A stretch of DNA of 64,000 nucleotides from Kitasatospora sp. NBC_01246 (lineage in GTDB: Bacteria > Actinomycetota > Actinomycetes > Streptomycetales > Streptomycetaceae): positions 5,704,001 through 5,768,000 of the forward strand of contig NZ_CP108484.1 of NCBI RefSeq assembly GCF_036226505.1, given 5' to 3'. Below the pieces are notes generated by a model. The model did not search any database. It was not told where the DNA came from and saw only the letters and a program-made list of their open reading frames with translations. Positions within the stretch are counted from its first letter, which is position 1, and the number at the start of each line of letters is the position of its first letter. Positions 56,491 to 64,000 of the stretch are shown piece by piece. The position numbers and the translations under genes are program-made.

Positions 56491-57849
56491 ATGAGCATCC
56501 CCACCGCTGACTCAGCTGCCGGCCAGGCCGTCAAGGCCGCCGACCGCGCGCACGTCTTCCACTCGTGGTCCGCCCAGGCGCTGATCGACCCCCTCGCGGT
56601 GGCCGGCGCCGAGGGCTCGTACTTCTGGGACTACGACGGCAATCGCTACCTCGACTTCTCCTCGCAGCTGGTGAACACCAACATCGGGCACCAGCACCCG
56701 AAGGTGGTCGCCGCGATCCAGGAGCAGGCCGCGAAGCTCTGCACCATCGCCCCCGGCTTCGCCGTCGAATCGCGCAGCGAGGCCGCCCGGCTGATCGCCG
56801 AGCGCACCCCCGGGGACCTCGACAAGATCTTCTTCACCAACGGCGGCGCCGAGGCCAACGAGAACGCCATCCGGCTGGCCCGGCTGCACACCGGGCGGCA
56901 GAAGGTCATGGCGACCTACCGCTCATACCACGGCGCCACCGCCAACGCGATCGCCCTCACCGGCGACCCGCGCCGCTGGGCCAACGAGACCGGCGTCTCC
57001 GGTGTCGTGCACTTCTGGGGCCCGTACGCCTACCGCTCCAACTTCCACGCCGAGAACGAGGCGCAGGAGTGCGAGCGCGCGCTGGAGCACCTGGAGCAGG
57101 TGATCGCGTTCGAGGGCCCGGGCACGGTCGCGGCGATCATCCTGGAGACCGTGGTCGGCACCGCCGGCATCCTGATCCCGCCGCCGGGCTACCTGGCCGG
57201 GGTGCGCGAGATCTGCGACCGCTACGGCATCGTCCTCATCCTGGACGAGGTGATGGCCGGCTTCGGCCGCACCGGCGCCTGGTTCGCCGCCGACCACTGG
57301 GGCGTCACCCCGGACCTGCTGACCTTCGCCAAGGGCGTCAACTCCGGGTACGTCCCGCTCGGCGGGGTGGCGATCAGCGCGGAGATCGCCGCGACCTTCG
57401 CCGAGCGGCCGTTCCCCGGCGGGCTCACCTACTCGGGCCACCCGCTGGCCTGCGCCTCGGCCGTCGCCACCATCAACACGATGGCGGAGGAGGGCATCGT
57501 CGAGAACGCCGCACGGATCGGCGAGGACGTGATCGGCCCCGGTCTGCGCGAGCTGGCCGAGCGGCACCCCTCGATCGGCGAGGTCCGCGGCCTCGGCGTG
57601 TTCTGGGCGCTGGACCTGGTCAAGGACCGCGCCACCCGCGAGCCGCTGGTGCCGTACAACGCGGCCGGCCCCGCCAACGCGCCGATGGCCGAGCTGGCCG
57701 CCGCCTGCAAGAAGCGCGGGCTCTGGCCGTTCGTCAACATGAACCGCTTCCACGTCGTCCCGCCGTGCACCGTCACGGAGGAGGAGGCAAAGGCCGGTCT
57801 CGCCGTGCTCGACGAGGTGTTGTCGCTGACCGACGAGCACACCGTCTGA
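56491..57849 (+). CDS. Class III PLP-dependent aminotransferase (second copy)
   Basis: 452-aa, related to but clearly distinct from the minus-strand copy at 52686. Y-L-D-F-S-S-Q-L-V-N-T-N-I-G-H-Q-H-P, F-F-T-N-G-G-A-E-A-N-E-N, D-E-V-M-A-G-F-G-R-T-G and the Lys in L-T-F-A-K-G-V-N-S-G-Y mark a complete enzyme of the taurine/beta-alanine/GABA group. Exact substrate unknown. Probably supplies the aldehyde oxidised by one of the flanking dehydrogenases. Followed after 140 nt by a PotD-like lipoprotein gene. Confidence 0.9.
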   Translation: MSIPTADSAAGQAVKAADRAHVFHSWSAQALIDPLAVAGAEGSYFWDYDGNRYLDFSSQLVNTNIGHQHPKVVAAIQEQAAKLCTIAPGFAVESRSEAARLIAERTPGDLDKIFFTNGGAEANENAIRLARLHTGRQKVMATYRSYHGATANAIALTGDPRRWANETGVSGVVHFWGPYAYRSNFHAENEAQECERALEHLEQVIAFEGPGTVAAIILETVVGTAGILIPPPGYLAGVREICDRYGIVLILDEVMAGFGRTGAWFAADHWGVTPDLLTFAKGVNSGYVPLGGVAISAEIAATFAERPFPGGLTYSGHPLACASAVATINTMAEEGIVENAARIGEDVIGPGLRELAERHPSIGEVRGLGVFWALDLVKDRATREPLVPYNAAGPANAPMAELAAACKKRGLWPFVNMNRFHVVPPCTVTEEEAKAGLAVLDEVLSLTDEHTV

Positions 57850-57989
57850 CCGGCGGACCGTCCGACCAGCAGGCAGTCCGACCAGCACACAGTCCGGCGT
57901 GCACGTGGCCCGACGACGTATCAGACCCGACAGGACGGCCCCGGGTGCCCGCGTGCGCCCGGGGCCGTCCCACGCCCCGGAGGCCCACC

Positions 57990-59159
57990 TTGTCCCGCAC
58001 CACCCTCACCCGCCGCGGCGTGCTCGGCACCGCCGGGTTGATCGGCGCCGGCGCCCTGACCGGCTGCGGCATCCCGTCCGCCTACGTGGCCGAGGACCAC
58101 CGCTCCGCGCCCGACCGCTCGGGGAGCGAGAAGCGGCTGGCGTTCTCCAACTGGACGCAGTACATCGACGTCGACGACGACGGCAACCGGCCGACCCTGG
58201 ACGCCTTCACCGAGCGGACCGGGATCAAGGTCACCTACACCGAGGACATCAACGACAACGACGAGTTCTTCGGGAAGATCGGCCCGGTCCTCACCCAGGG
58301 CAGCGACCCCGGCCGGGACCTCATGGTGGTCAGCGACTGGATGGCCGGGCGGTACGTCTCGCTCGGCTGGGTACAGGCGATGGACCGCGCCAACCTGCCC
58401 AACGTCACCGCCCAGCTGGATCCGCAGCTGGCGAACCCGGCCTTCGACCCCGGGCGCCGGCGCAGCGTGCCGTGGCAGTCCGGGATCACCGGCATCGCCT
58501 ACAACCGCAAGGAGCTGGGCCGCGAAATCAGGTCGACCGCCGACCTCTGGGCCCCCGACCTCAAGGGCCGGGTCACCCTGTTCGCCGGGCTGGACGAGGC
58601 GCTCGGCCTGCTGATGCTCGGGTACGGCGCCGACATCGGGGCCTTCACCGAGGACGACGCGCACCGGGCGATGGACCTGGTCCAGAAGATGGTCGACGGC
58701 CGGCACATCCGCCGCTTCACGGGCAACGACTACACCAGCGACCTGGCCTCGGGGGCCGCGCTGGCCTGCCAGGCCTACTCCGGTGACGCCGTCCAGCTCA
58801 CCGCCGAGAACCCGGACATCGCCTTCGTGGTGCCCGAGGAGGGCGGCGAGCTCTGGGCGGAGAGCCTGCTGATACCCAACCGGGCCGACCACAAGACCAA
58901 CGCCGAGCTGCTCATCGACCACTACTACCGACCCGAGGTGGCCGCCGAGCTGGCCGCCGCCGTGCAGTACATCTGCCCGGTGCCGGCCGCCCGCGAGGTG
59001 CTGGCGGACAGCGGGGACAAGGAGAAGGCCGAGCTGGCGGAGCACCCGCTGCTGTTCCCGACCGACGAGATGCGGGCACGGCTGCACACCATGCGCGACG
59101 TCACCTCGGCCGAGCGTCCAGGCCTGCACAAGGTCTGGGGCCGCATCACCGGGGTCTAG
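57990..59159 (+). CDS. PotD-like polyamine-binding lipoprotein (first copy)
   Basis: 389-aa substrate-binding protein of polyamine ABC importers. The TTG start at 57990 is set by GGAGG at 57979-57983. The N-terminus T-L-T-R-R-G-V-L-G-T-A-G-L-I-G-A-G-A-L-T-G-C has both a twin-arginine motif and a lipobox (L-T-G-C), so a Tat-exported lipoprotein. The mature part has F-S-N-W-T-Q-Y-I-D and the E-D-I-N-D-N-D-E-F-F-G-K motif of the PotD group. No permease or ATPase gene follows it here; the PucR gene converges on it after 30 bp. Confidence 0.9.
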   Translation: MSRTTLTRRGVLGTAGLIGAGALTGCGIPSAYVAEDHRSAPDRSGSEKRLAFSNWTQYIDVDDDGNRPTLDAFTERTGIKVTYTEDINDNDEFFGKIGPVLTQGSDPGRDLMVVSDWMAGRYVSLGWVQAMDRANLPNVTAQLDPQLANPAFDPGRRRSVPWQSGITGIAYNRKELGREIRSTADLWAPDLKGRVTLFAGLDEALGLLMLGYGADIGAFTEDDAHRAMDLVQKMVDGRHIRRFTGNDYTSDLASGAALACQAYSGDAVQLTAENPDIAFVVPEEGGELWAESLLIPNRADHKTNAELLIDHYYRPEVAAELAAAVQYICPVPAAREVLADSGDKEKAELAEHPLLFPTDEMRARLHTMRDVTSAERPGLHKVWGRITGV

Positions 59160-59189
59160 CCGCAGGGGGCCGGCCGAGGGGGCCGCGGC

Positions 59190-60842
59190 TCAGCGGCGCA
59201 CCGCGTCCAGCCCGAGCAGCGCGACGTGCAGCGAGAGGCAGGACTCCACCTGGTCGAGGTCGACGCCGAGGATCCGTTCGACCTTGTGCAGCCGGTCGTA
59301 GAAGGACGGCCGGGACAGGTGCGCGGCGTCGGCCGCCGCCGACTTGTTCCGGCCCTGCTCCAGGTAGATCCGCAGCATCTGCACCAACTGGGCGTTGTGC
59401 TCGGCGTCGTAGGCGAGCAGCGGGCCCAGCTCGCGCTCGACGTAGGTCTGCAGCCGGGCGTCGTCGCGCAGCAGGTGCAGCAGGCCGCGGAGCCGGACGT
59501 CGGGCAGCCGGTAGTACGCGGCCGCCCGGCCGCCGGGGGCGTCGTGCAGTGCGGCGTCGGCGACCTGGGTGGCCTCCAGCAGGGTGCGCCGGGCGTCGCG
59601 CACCGAGCCGACCGAGGAGCCGGCGGCGACCACCGGCGCCGGCGCGGGGGCGGCCTCCCGGTCGGCCTCCGCCGTCAGCCGGCGCAGCGCCGCGGCGAAG
59701 GCGTCAAGCGCGGCGTGCTCGTCCTGCTGGGCGGCGAGGGCGATCAGCACGCCGACGCCCTCGTCGTCCAGCGCGCCGACGAGCGCGGAGAGCCGGCAGC
59801 TCCGGATCGCGGTGGCCGCCAGCTCGGTGAAGTCGCGCAGCCTGGCCTGGGCCTCCAGGGCGGCCGGGATGGGTCCGCGCCGCTGCCGCAGGACCACCCC
59901 GACCAGCCGGCGGCCCTCCAGCGGCACGCCGAGGGCCTGGGCGCGCAGCGCCACCTCGGAGACGGTCAGGGCATGGGTGAGGATGCCGGAGAGCAGCGTG
60001 CGGTGGGTCTGCCGCTCCAGGCTCTCGCGGTCGCGCACCACCAGCCGGTTGAGGGCGAGCGCGGAGGCGCCGCGCTCCAGCAGCATGGTGTGCGGGTGCG
60101 CGGTGCCCTCGGGCAGCGGCCCCGGGTCGGCGACCAGGACGAGCCGGCCCCAGTCCTGGCCGCGGGCGCCGACCGTGGTGACCAGCCAGCCGCTGCGCGG
60201 GTCGTGACCGGTACGGCCGGGCGGGCGGACCCCGCGCGAGCGGCGTTCCCAGTCCTCCAGCAGCTCGGTCTCGGGCCGGCCGGCGGTGTCGTGCGCCAGT
60301 ACCTGGTGGGCGAGGTTCTCCAGCACCACCGGCCCGCCCGCCATCCGGGCCACCTGACGGACCACCTCGGCCGGCTCGGCGCCCTCCACCACCAGCTCGT
60401 TGAAGACCTGGTGGACCGCCTCCGAGGTGCGCAGCTGCTCCAGCTGGGCGTTCACCACCAGGGCGTGCACGGCCTCGGTGACGGCGACGAAGCGCAGCTC
60501 GCGGCGGAGCGCGATCAGCGGGAGACCGCGCTGCTCGGCGGCGTGCACCAGGGCGCGGGGCAGCGAGTCGAAGTAGCGCCGGCCGAACTCGATGACCAGG
60601 CCGGCCACGCCGACCTCGTCCAGCTCGCGCACGTACCGGGCCAGTCCCTCGCGGTCCTCGGGCAGCGCGATGCCGGTGGTCAGCACCAGCTCGCCGCCCT
60701 GGAGCACCCCGGCGACATCGGGCAGTTCGCTGACGTGGACCCAGCGGACCGGGCGCTCCAGGTGGTCGGTGCCGGCGACGACCTGGGGGAGGCCGCGCCG
60801 CATCACCTCCAGGTCGAGCACACGGGCGACGGTGGGGAGCAT
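59190..60842 (-). CDS. PucR-family transcriptional regulator
   Basis: 550-aa regulator. The N-terminal PucR domain (V-L-D-L-E-V-M-R-R-G-L-P-Q-V-V-A-G...R-W-V-H-V-S-E-L-P-D) binds a metabolite. The central part is GGDEF-like, and the C-terminal helix-turn-helix is Y-L-E-Q-G-R-N-K-S-A-A-A-D-A-A-H-L-S-R-P-S-F-Y-D-R-L. ATG 60842 has TGGAGG upstream. By position it matches the S. coelicolor regulator I recall as EpuRI, which represses polyamine (glnA3) genes; that identity is from memory and unverified. Divergent from the second aldehyde dehydrogenase gene. Confidence 0.9.
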   Translation of the reverse strand: MLPTVARVLDLEVMRRGLPQVVAGTDHLERPVRWVHVSELPDVAGVLQGGELVLTTGIALPEDREGLARYVRELDEVGVAGLVIEFGRRYFDSLPRALVHAAEQRGLPLIALRRELRFVAVTEAVHALVVNAQLEQLRTSEAVHQVFNELVVEGAEPAEVVRQVARMAGGPVVLENLAHQVLAHDTAGRPETELLEDWERRSRGVRPPGRTGHDPRSGWLVTTVGARGQDWGRLVLVADPGPLPEGTAHPHTMLLERGASALALNRLVVRDRESLERQTHRTLLSGILTHALTVSEVALRAQALGVPLEGRRLVGVVLRQRRGPIPAALEAQARLRDFTELAATAIRSCRLSALVGALDDEGVGVLIALAAQQDEHAALDAFAAALRRLTAEADREAAPAPAPVVAAGSSVGSVRDARRTLLEATQVADAALHDAPGGRAAAYYRLPDVRLRGLLHLLRDDARLQTYVERELGPLLAYDAEHNAQLVQMLRIYLEQGRNKSAAADAAHLSRPSFYDRLHKVERILGVDLDQVESCLSLHVALLGLDAVRR

Positions 60843-61264
60843 CGCGGGCCTCCAGGGTTCAGAGTGTCAGGTAAATCATCGCTCGCGGCGACGAACTGTC
60901 GCCCTGCCGGAACCCTTGCACCCTGTAAGGCCCTGCGCGGCTAGCTTTCCGGGGTGACCCTTGTCACGCCCCGGCGGCACCGGGCATGGTCAGCGGGTCG
61001 GCTGTGGCGAAAGACGACACAACCGCGGGAATCCGTCGCGTGACCGGAAAGCAACACCGGAATCCCTTGCCGGGGTCACGCCCGGCTGTCAGGATCGCGC
61101 ATCCCGGTGACCGACCGGGCCGGTTTCCCCCGTACCGAGGACGCGGCGACTCGACCAGTCGTACGACGCCGGTGCGGTCCCCCGCCCGCCGGCACCTGCA
61201 CCATGGCGGATCAGGCGGTCTTTCGCCTTGCGGGCAGTCGAACCACCGGCACTTGGAGGAACAG
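60843..61264. other. 422-bp divergent promoter region of pucR-type gene and second aldehyde dehydrogenase
   Basis: No gene seen. It has an inverted repeat near pucR (60887-60903), GTGAC-CCTT-GTCAC at 60954-60967, and TTGCAC (60916-60921) with TAGCTT (60942-60947), whose 20-bp spacing is long for a promoter. Confidence 0.5.
60887..60903. promoter_or_regulatory. Inverted repeat, candidate PucR-type operator
   Basis: GGCGAC-GAACT-GTCGCC, perfect 6-bp arms, 45 bp upstream of the pucR-type ATG and inside the divergent promoter. Autoregulation is the simplest reading. Confidence 0.4.
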
Positions 61265-62779
61265 ATGGACCTGACCGACTTCGGCGCGGGCGCGCAGTAC
61301 ATCGCCGGCCGGCAGAGCCGGGGGAGCGGCGAGCCCTTCCAGGTCGTCAACCCGGCGGACGGCAGCGTGGTCGAGCAGATCTCCCTCGCCTCCACCGAGC
61401 AGGTCGACGCCGCCGTGGCCGCCGCCCGCGCCGCGCTGCCCGAGTGGGCCGGCGCCACCCCGGGCGCCCGCTCGGAGGCGCTGACCAGGCTCGCCGCCGT
61501 GCTCACCGAGGCCGGCGCCGACCTCGCCCGGGTGGAGTCCGCGCAGACCGGCAAGCCGGTCAAGCTCTCCACCGAGTTCGACGTCCCCGGCACGATCGAC
61601 AACGCCGCCTTCTTCGCGGGCGCCGCCCGCAACCTGGAGGGCAAGGCGGCCGGCGAGTACTCGGGGGACCACACCTCGTACGTGCGGCGCGAGCCGATCG
61701 GCGTGGTCGGCTCGATCTCGCCGTGGAACTACCCGCTCCAGATGGCCGCCTGGAAGATCCTCCCGGCGATCGCGGCGGGCAACACCATCGTCCTCAAGCC
61801 GGCCGAGCTGACCCCGCTGACCTCGGTGATGTTCGCCCGGGCCTGCACCGCGGCCGGCATCCCGGACGGCGTGGTCAACGTGGTCACCGGCGCCGGGCGC
61901 ACCGCTGGCGAGCGCCTGGTCGCGCACCCGGACGTCGCGATGGTCTCCTTCACCGGCTCCACCCCGGTCGGCCGACGGGTCGCCGAACTCGCCACCGCGA
62001 CGGTCAAGCGCACCCACCTGGAGCTGGGCGGCAAGGCCCCGTTCGTGGTCTTCGACGACGCCGACCTGGACGCCGCCGTGCACGGAGCGGTCGCCGCCTC
62101 GCTGATCAACAGCGGCCAGGACTGCACCGCCGCCACCCGCGCGTACGTGCAGCGGCCGCTCTACGACGCCTTCGTGGCGGGCGTCGCCGACCTCTACCGC
62201 ACGATCCGGCTCGGCGACCCGCTGGACCCGCGGACCGACCTCGGCCCGCTGGTCTCCCACACCCACCGCGACCGGGTGGCCGGCTTCGTCGAGCGGGCCC
62301 GCGGGTACGGCGCCACCGTCGTCACCGGCGGACACGCCCCCGAGAAGGGCCACGACGGCACCGACCTCACCCGCGGCGCCTACTACCTGCCGACCCTCGT
62401 CACCGACGCGGCGCAGGACAGCGAGATCGTCCAGGGCGAGATCTTCGGCCCCGTCCTGGTCGTCCTGCCCTTCGACGGAGACGACGAGGGGCTGCGGCTG
62501 GCCAACGACACCCCGTACGGCCTGGCCGCCTCGGCGTGGACGAGCAACGTGCACCGTTCGCTGCGCGCCACCCGGGAGATCGCGGCGGGCTGCGTCTGGG
62601 TCAACGACCACATCCCGATCATCAGCGAGATGCCGCACGGCGGCTACAAGTCCTCCGGTTACGGCAAGGACATGTCGCAGTACTCGCTGGACGAGTACAC
62701 GCAGGTCAAGCACGTCATGTTCGACACCACGGCGGTGGCCCGCAAGGACTGGCACCGCACCGTCTTCGGAGACAGATAA
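61265..62779 (+). CDS. Aldehyde dehydrogenase, aminobutyraldehyde type (second copy)
   Basis: 504-aa paralogue of the enzyme at 54850: N-S-G-Q-D-C-T-A-A-T-R holds the catalytic Cys, L-E-L-G-G-K-A-P the Glu, and P-W-N-Y-P-L-Q-M the substrate loop. It has a 20-residue longer C-terminus ending W-H-R-T-V-F-G-D-R. ATG 61265 with TTGGAGGAA upstream. Corresponds in position to the polyamine-pathway dehydrogenase of S. coelicolor as I remember it. The PotD-like gene follows after 62 nt, so the two are likely one operon, controlled by the divergent PucR protein. Confidence 0.92.
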   Translation: MDLTDFGAGAQYIAGRQSRGSGEPFQVVNPADGSVVEQISLASTEQVDAAVAAARAALPEWAGATPGARSEALTRLAAVLTEAGADLARVESAQTGKPVKLSTEFDVPGTIDNAAFFAGAARNLEGKAAGEYSGDHTSYVRREPIGVVGSISPWNYPLQMAAWKILPAIAAGNTIVLKPAELTPLTSVMFARACTAAGIPDGVVNVVTGAGRTAGERLVAHPDVAMVSFTGSTPVGRRVAELATATVKRTHLELGGKAPFVVFDDADLDAAVHGAVAASLINSGQDCTAATRAYVQRPLYDAFVAGVADLYRTIRLGDPLDPRTDLGPLVSHTHRDRVAGFVERARGYGATVVTGGHAPEKGHDGTDLTRGAYYLPTLVTDAAQDSEIVQGEIFGPVLVVLPFDGDDEGLRLANDTPYGLAASAWTSNVHRSLRATREIAAGCVWVNDHIPIISEMPHGGYKSSGYGKDMSQYSLDEYTQVKHVMFDTTAVARKDWHRTVFGDR

Positions 62780-62841
62780 CCCCTCCCAGGGGCGTTCCCC
62801 CACCGCCCCGACCCGACCTCTCCCCCCAGGAGGCCCGTTCC

Positions 62842-64000
62842 ATGGTGTTCAACGAGCTCACCGACGGTCTGCCCGAACCGGTCCGCAGGGCCTGGGAACG
62901 CAGTCTGACCAGTGGCCGGGCCGCCGTCGGCAGGCGGACCCTGCTGCGCGCCGCCGCCCTCACCGCCGGTGCGGGCACGCTGGCCGCCTGCGGCATCCCG
63001 GCGGCGGGCACCGCCGGCACCGGTGACTCCACCGCGAACGCCGCCCCCGACCTGTCGGAGGACGAGCGGGAGGTGAGCTTCTCCAACTGGCCGCTGTACA
63101 TCGACACCGACGAGAACGACCAGGAGAAGCACGGCTCGCTGGAGGCCTTCACCGCGGCCACCGGGATCAGGGTCAAGTACGCCGAGGACATCAACGACAA
63201 CGTCGAGTTCTTCGGCAAGGTCAAGCCACAGCTCGCGGCCGGCCAGGACACCGGCCGCGACCTGATGGTGCTCACCGACTGGATGGCCGCCCGGCTGATC
63301 CGGCTCGGCTGGGCGCAGAAGCTCACCCCGGCCAACGTCACCACCGCGATCACCAACGTGGACTCCCGCTTCCGCGCCCCCGACTGGGACCCGGGCCGGC
63401 TCTACTCCTACCCGTGGGCCGGCATCCAGGTCGTGATCGCGTACAACCGGAAGGCGACCAGGGGCAAGGAGGTCACCAGCGTCGCCCAGCTGCTGGAGGA
63501 CCAGGACCTCAAGGGCCGGGTCACCTTCCTCTCCGAGATGCGCGACAGCGTCGGGATGACCCTGCTGGACATGGGCAAGGACCCGGCGAAGTTCACCGCC
63601 GACGACTACGACGCGGCGATCGCCCGGCTGCAGAAGGCGGTGGACAGCAAGCAGATCCGCCGCTTCACCGGCAACGACTACGGCCAGGAGCTCTCCTCCG
63701 GGGACATCGCGGCCTGCGTCGCCTGGGGCGGCGACCTGATCCAACTCCGCGCCGACAACCCGGACATCGAGTTCGTCGTCCCGGAGCAGGGCTTCGTCTA
63801 CGGGACCGACAACATGCTCGTCCCGGCCAAGGCCCGGCACAAGGCCAACGCCGAGAAGCTGATCGACTTCTACTATCAGCCCAAGATCGCGGCGCAGCTG
63901 GCCGCGGGCATCGGCTACGTCTCCGCCGTCACCGGGATGGAGAAGGAGCTCGCGGCCATCGCCCCGGACACCGCGGCCAACCCGCTGGTCGTCCCCACCC
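62842..64000 (+). CDS. PotD-like polyamine-binding lipoprotein (second copy, 3'-truncated by window edge)
   Basis: 386 codons are visible, open to the last base, so the stop lies just beyond the window. V-G-R-R-T-L-L-R-A-A-A-L-T-A-G-A-G-T-L-A-A-C is a twin-arginine signal with lipobox L-A-A-C. F-S-N-W-P-L-Y-I-D and E-D-I-N-D-N-V-E-F-F-G-K match the first copy and the PotD group. AGGAGG upstream of ATG 62842. An N-terminal extension of 25 residues before the RR motif is longer than in the first copy. ATPase and permease genes of a complete importer would be expected beyond the right edge. Confidence 0.9.
   Translation, partial: MVFNELTDGLPEPVRRAWERSLTSGRAAVGRRTLLRAAALTAGAGTLAACGIPAAGTAGTGDSTANAAPDLSEDEREVSFSNWPLYIDTDENDQEKHGSLEAFTAATGIRVKYAEDINDNVEFFGKVKPQLAAGQDTGRDLMVLTDWMAARLIRLGWAQKLTPANVTTAITNVDSRFRAPDWDPGRLYSYPWAGIQVVIAYNRKATRGKEVTSVAQLLEDQDLKGRVTFLSEMRDSVGMTLLDMGKDPAKFTADDYDAAIARLQKAVDSKQIRRFTGNDYGQELSSGDIAACVAWGGDLIQLRADNPDIEFVVPEQGFVYGTDNMLVPAKARHKANAEKLIDFYYQPKIAAQLAAGIGYVSAVTGMEKELAAIAPDTAANPLVVPT

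Noticed and set aside
1..64000. tRNA or rRNA genes and mobile elements
   Set aside because: I found no cloverleaf-like sequence, transposase, integrase or long terminal repeats when reading both strands; a tRNAscan run would be decisive.

Overview
The window is high-GC actinobacterial DNA from the Streptomycetaceae (Streptomyces or a close relative such as Kitasatospora). This rests on the genes themselves: nsdA, whiG, four tandem type I signal peptidases after rplS, the amtB-glnK-glnD operon with a GlnR-type box, leaderless GTG/ATG genes, and a core gene order that matches, as far as I remember it, the S. coelicolor stretch from rpmF to the polyamine-utilisation genes. It is mostly chromosomal core; I see no prophage, transposase, CRISPR array, rRNA or tRNA gene.

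Layout. 1-2.6 kb: end of a yceD/DUF177 gene, rpmF, rnc, mutM. 2.6-6.8 kb: a DMT-type membrane protein, a secreted/membrane protein with a Gly/Phe/Asp-rich tail, an HxlR regulator, acylphosphatase and a small coiled-coil protein. 6.9-12 kb: smc and ftsY. 12.1-14.9 kb: a Prim-Pol-like protein divergent from nsdA. 15.2-19.7 kb: ammonium transport and nitrogen sensing (amtB, glnK, glnD). 19.8-24.1 kb: ffh, a GNAT acetyltransferase and an FtsH-type protease. 24.4-28.3 kb: a methyltransferase, a type-3 prolyl-tRNA synthetase and a zinc-ribbon protein around a hairpin-rich 780-bp gap. 28.8-36 kb: rpsP, khpA, rimM, trmD, rplS, then four lepB paralogues. 36.1-43.6 kb: a Nudix hydrolase, a DUF2469 protein, yraN-comM-dprA, whiG, a TetR regulator and an M23-family protein. 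44.3-50.5 kb: rpsB, tsf, pyrH, frr, cdsA, rlmN. 50.5-52.5 kb: a two-gene ABC system with eroded ATPase motifs. 52.7-64 kb: a polyamine/GABA-type catabolic cluster (two class III aminotransferases, two aldehyde dehydrogenases, two PotD-like lipoproteins, an Lrp and a PucR regulator), cut by the right edge.

How the parts work together. Two ribosome-biogenesis blocks combine ribosomal proteins with RNA-modifying or RNA-binding factors and with co-translational export (ffh, ftsY, lepB x4). The nitrogen operon and the terminal polyamine cluster form a nitrogen-acquisition theme: AmtB and GlnK/GlnD handle ammonium, and the polyamine genes can release nitrogen and carbon from putrescine-like amines.

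The observation I consider most worth following is non-coding. Two nearly identical elements, each a tandem pair of DnaA-box-like 12-mers with a 17-bp period, lie in the same orientation about 50-63 bp before two unrelated genes (yraN of yraN-comM-dprA, and the M23 gene). Other notable sites are several perfect inverted repeats in divergent promoter regions, a 410-bp non-coding island between two strong hairpins, and many leaderless -10 motifs.
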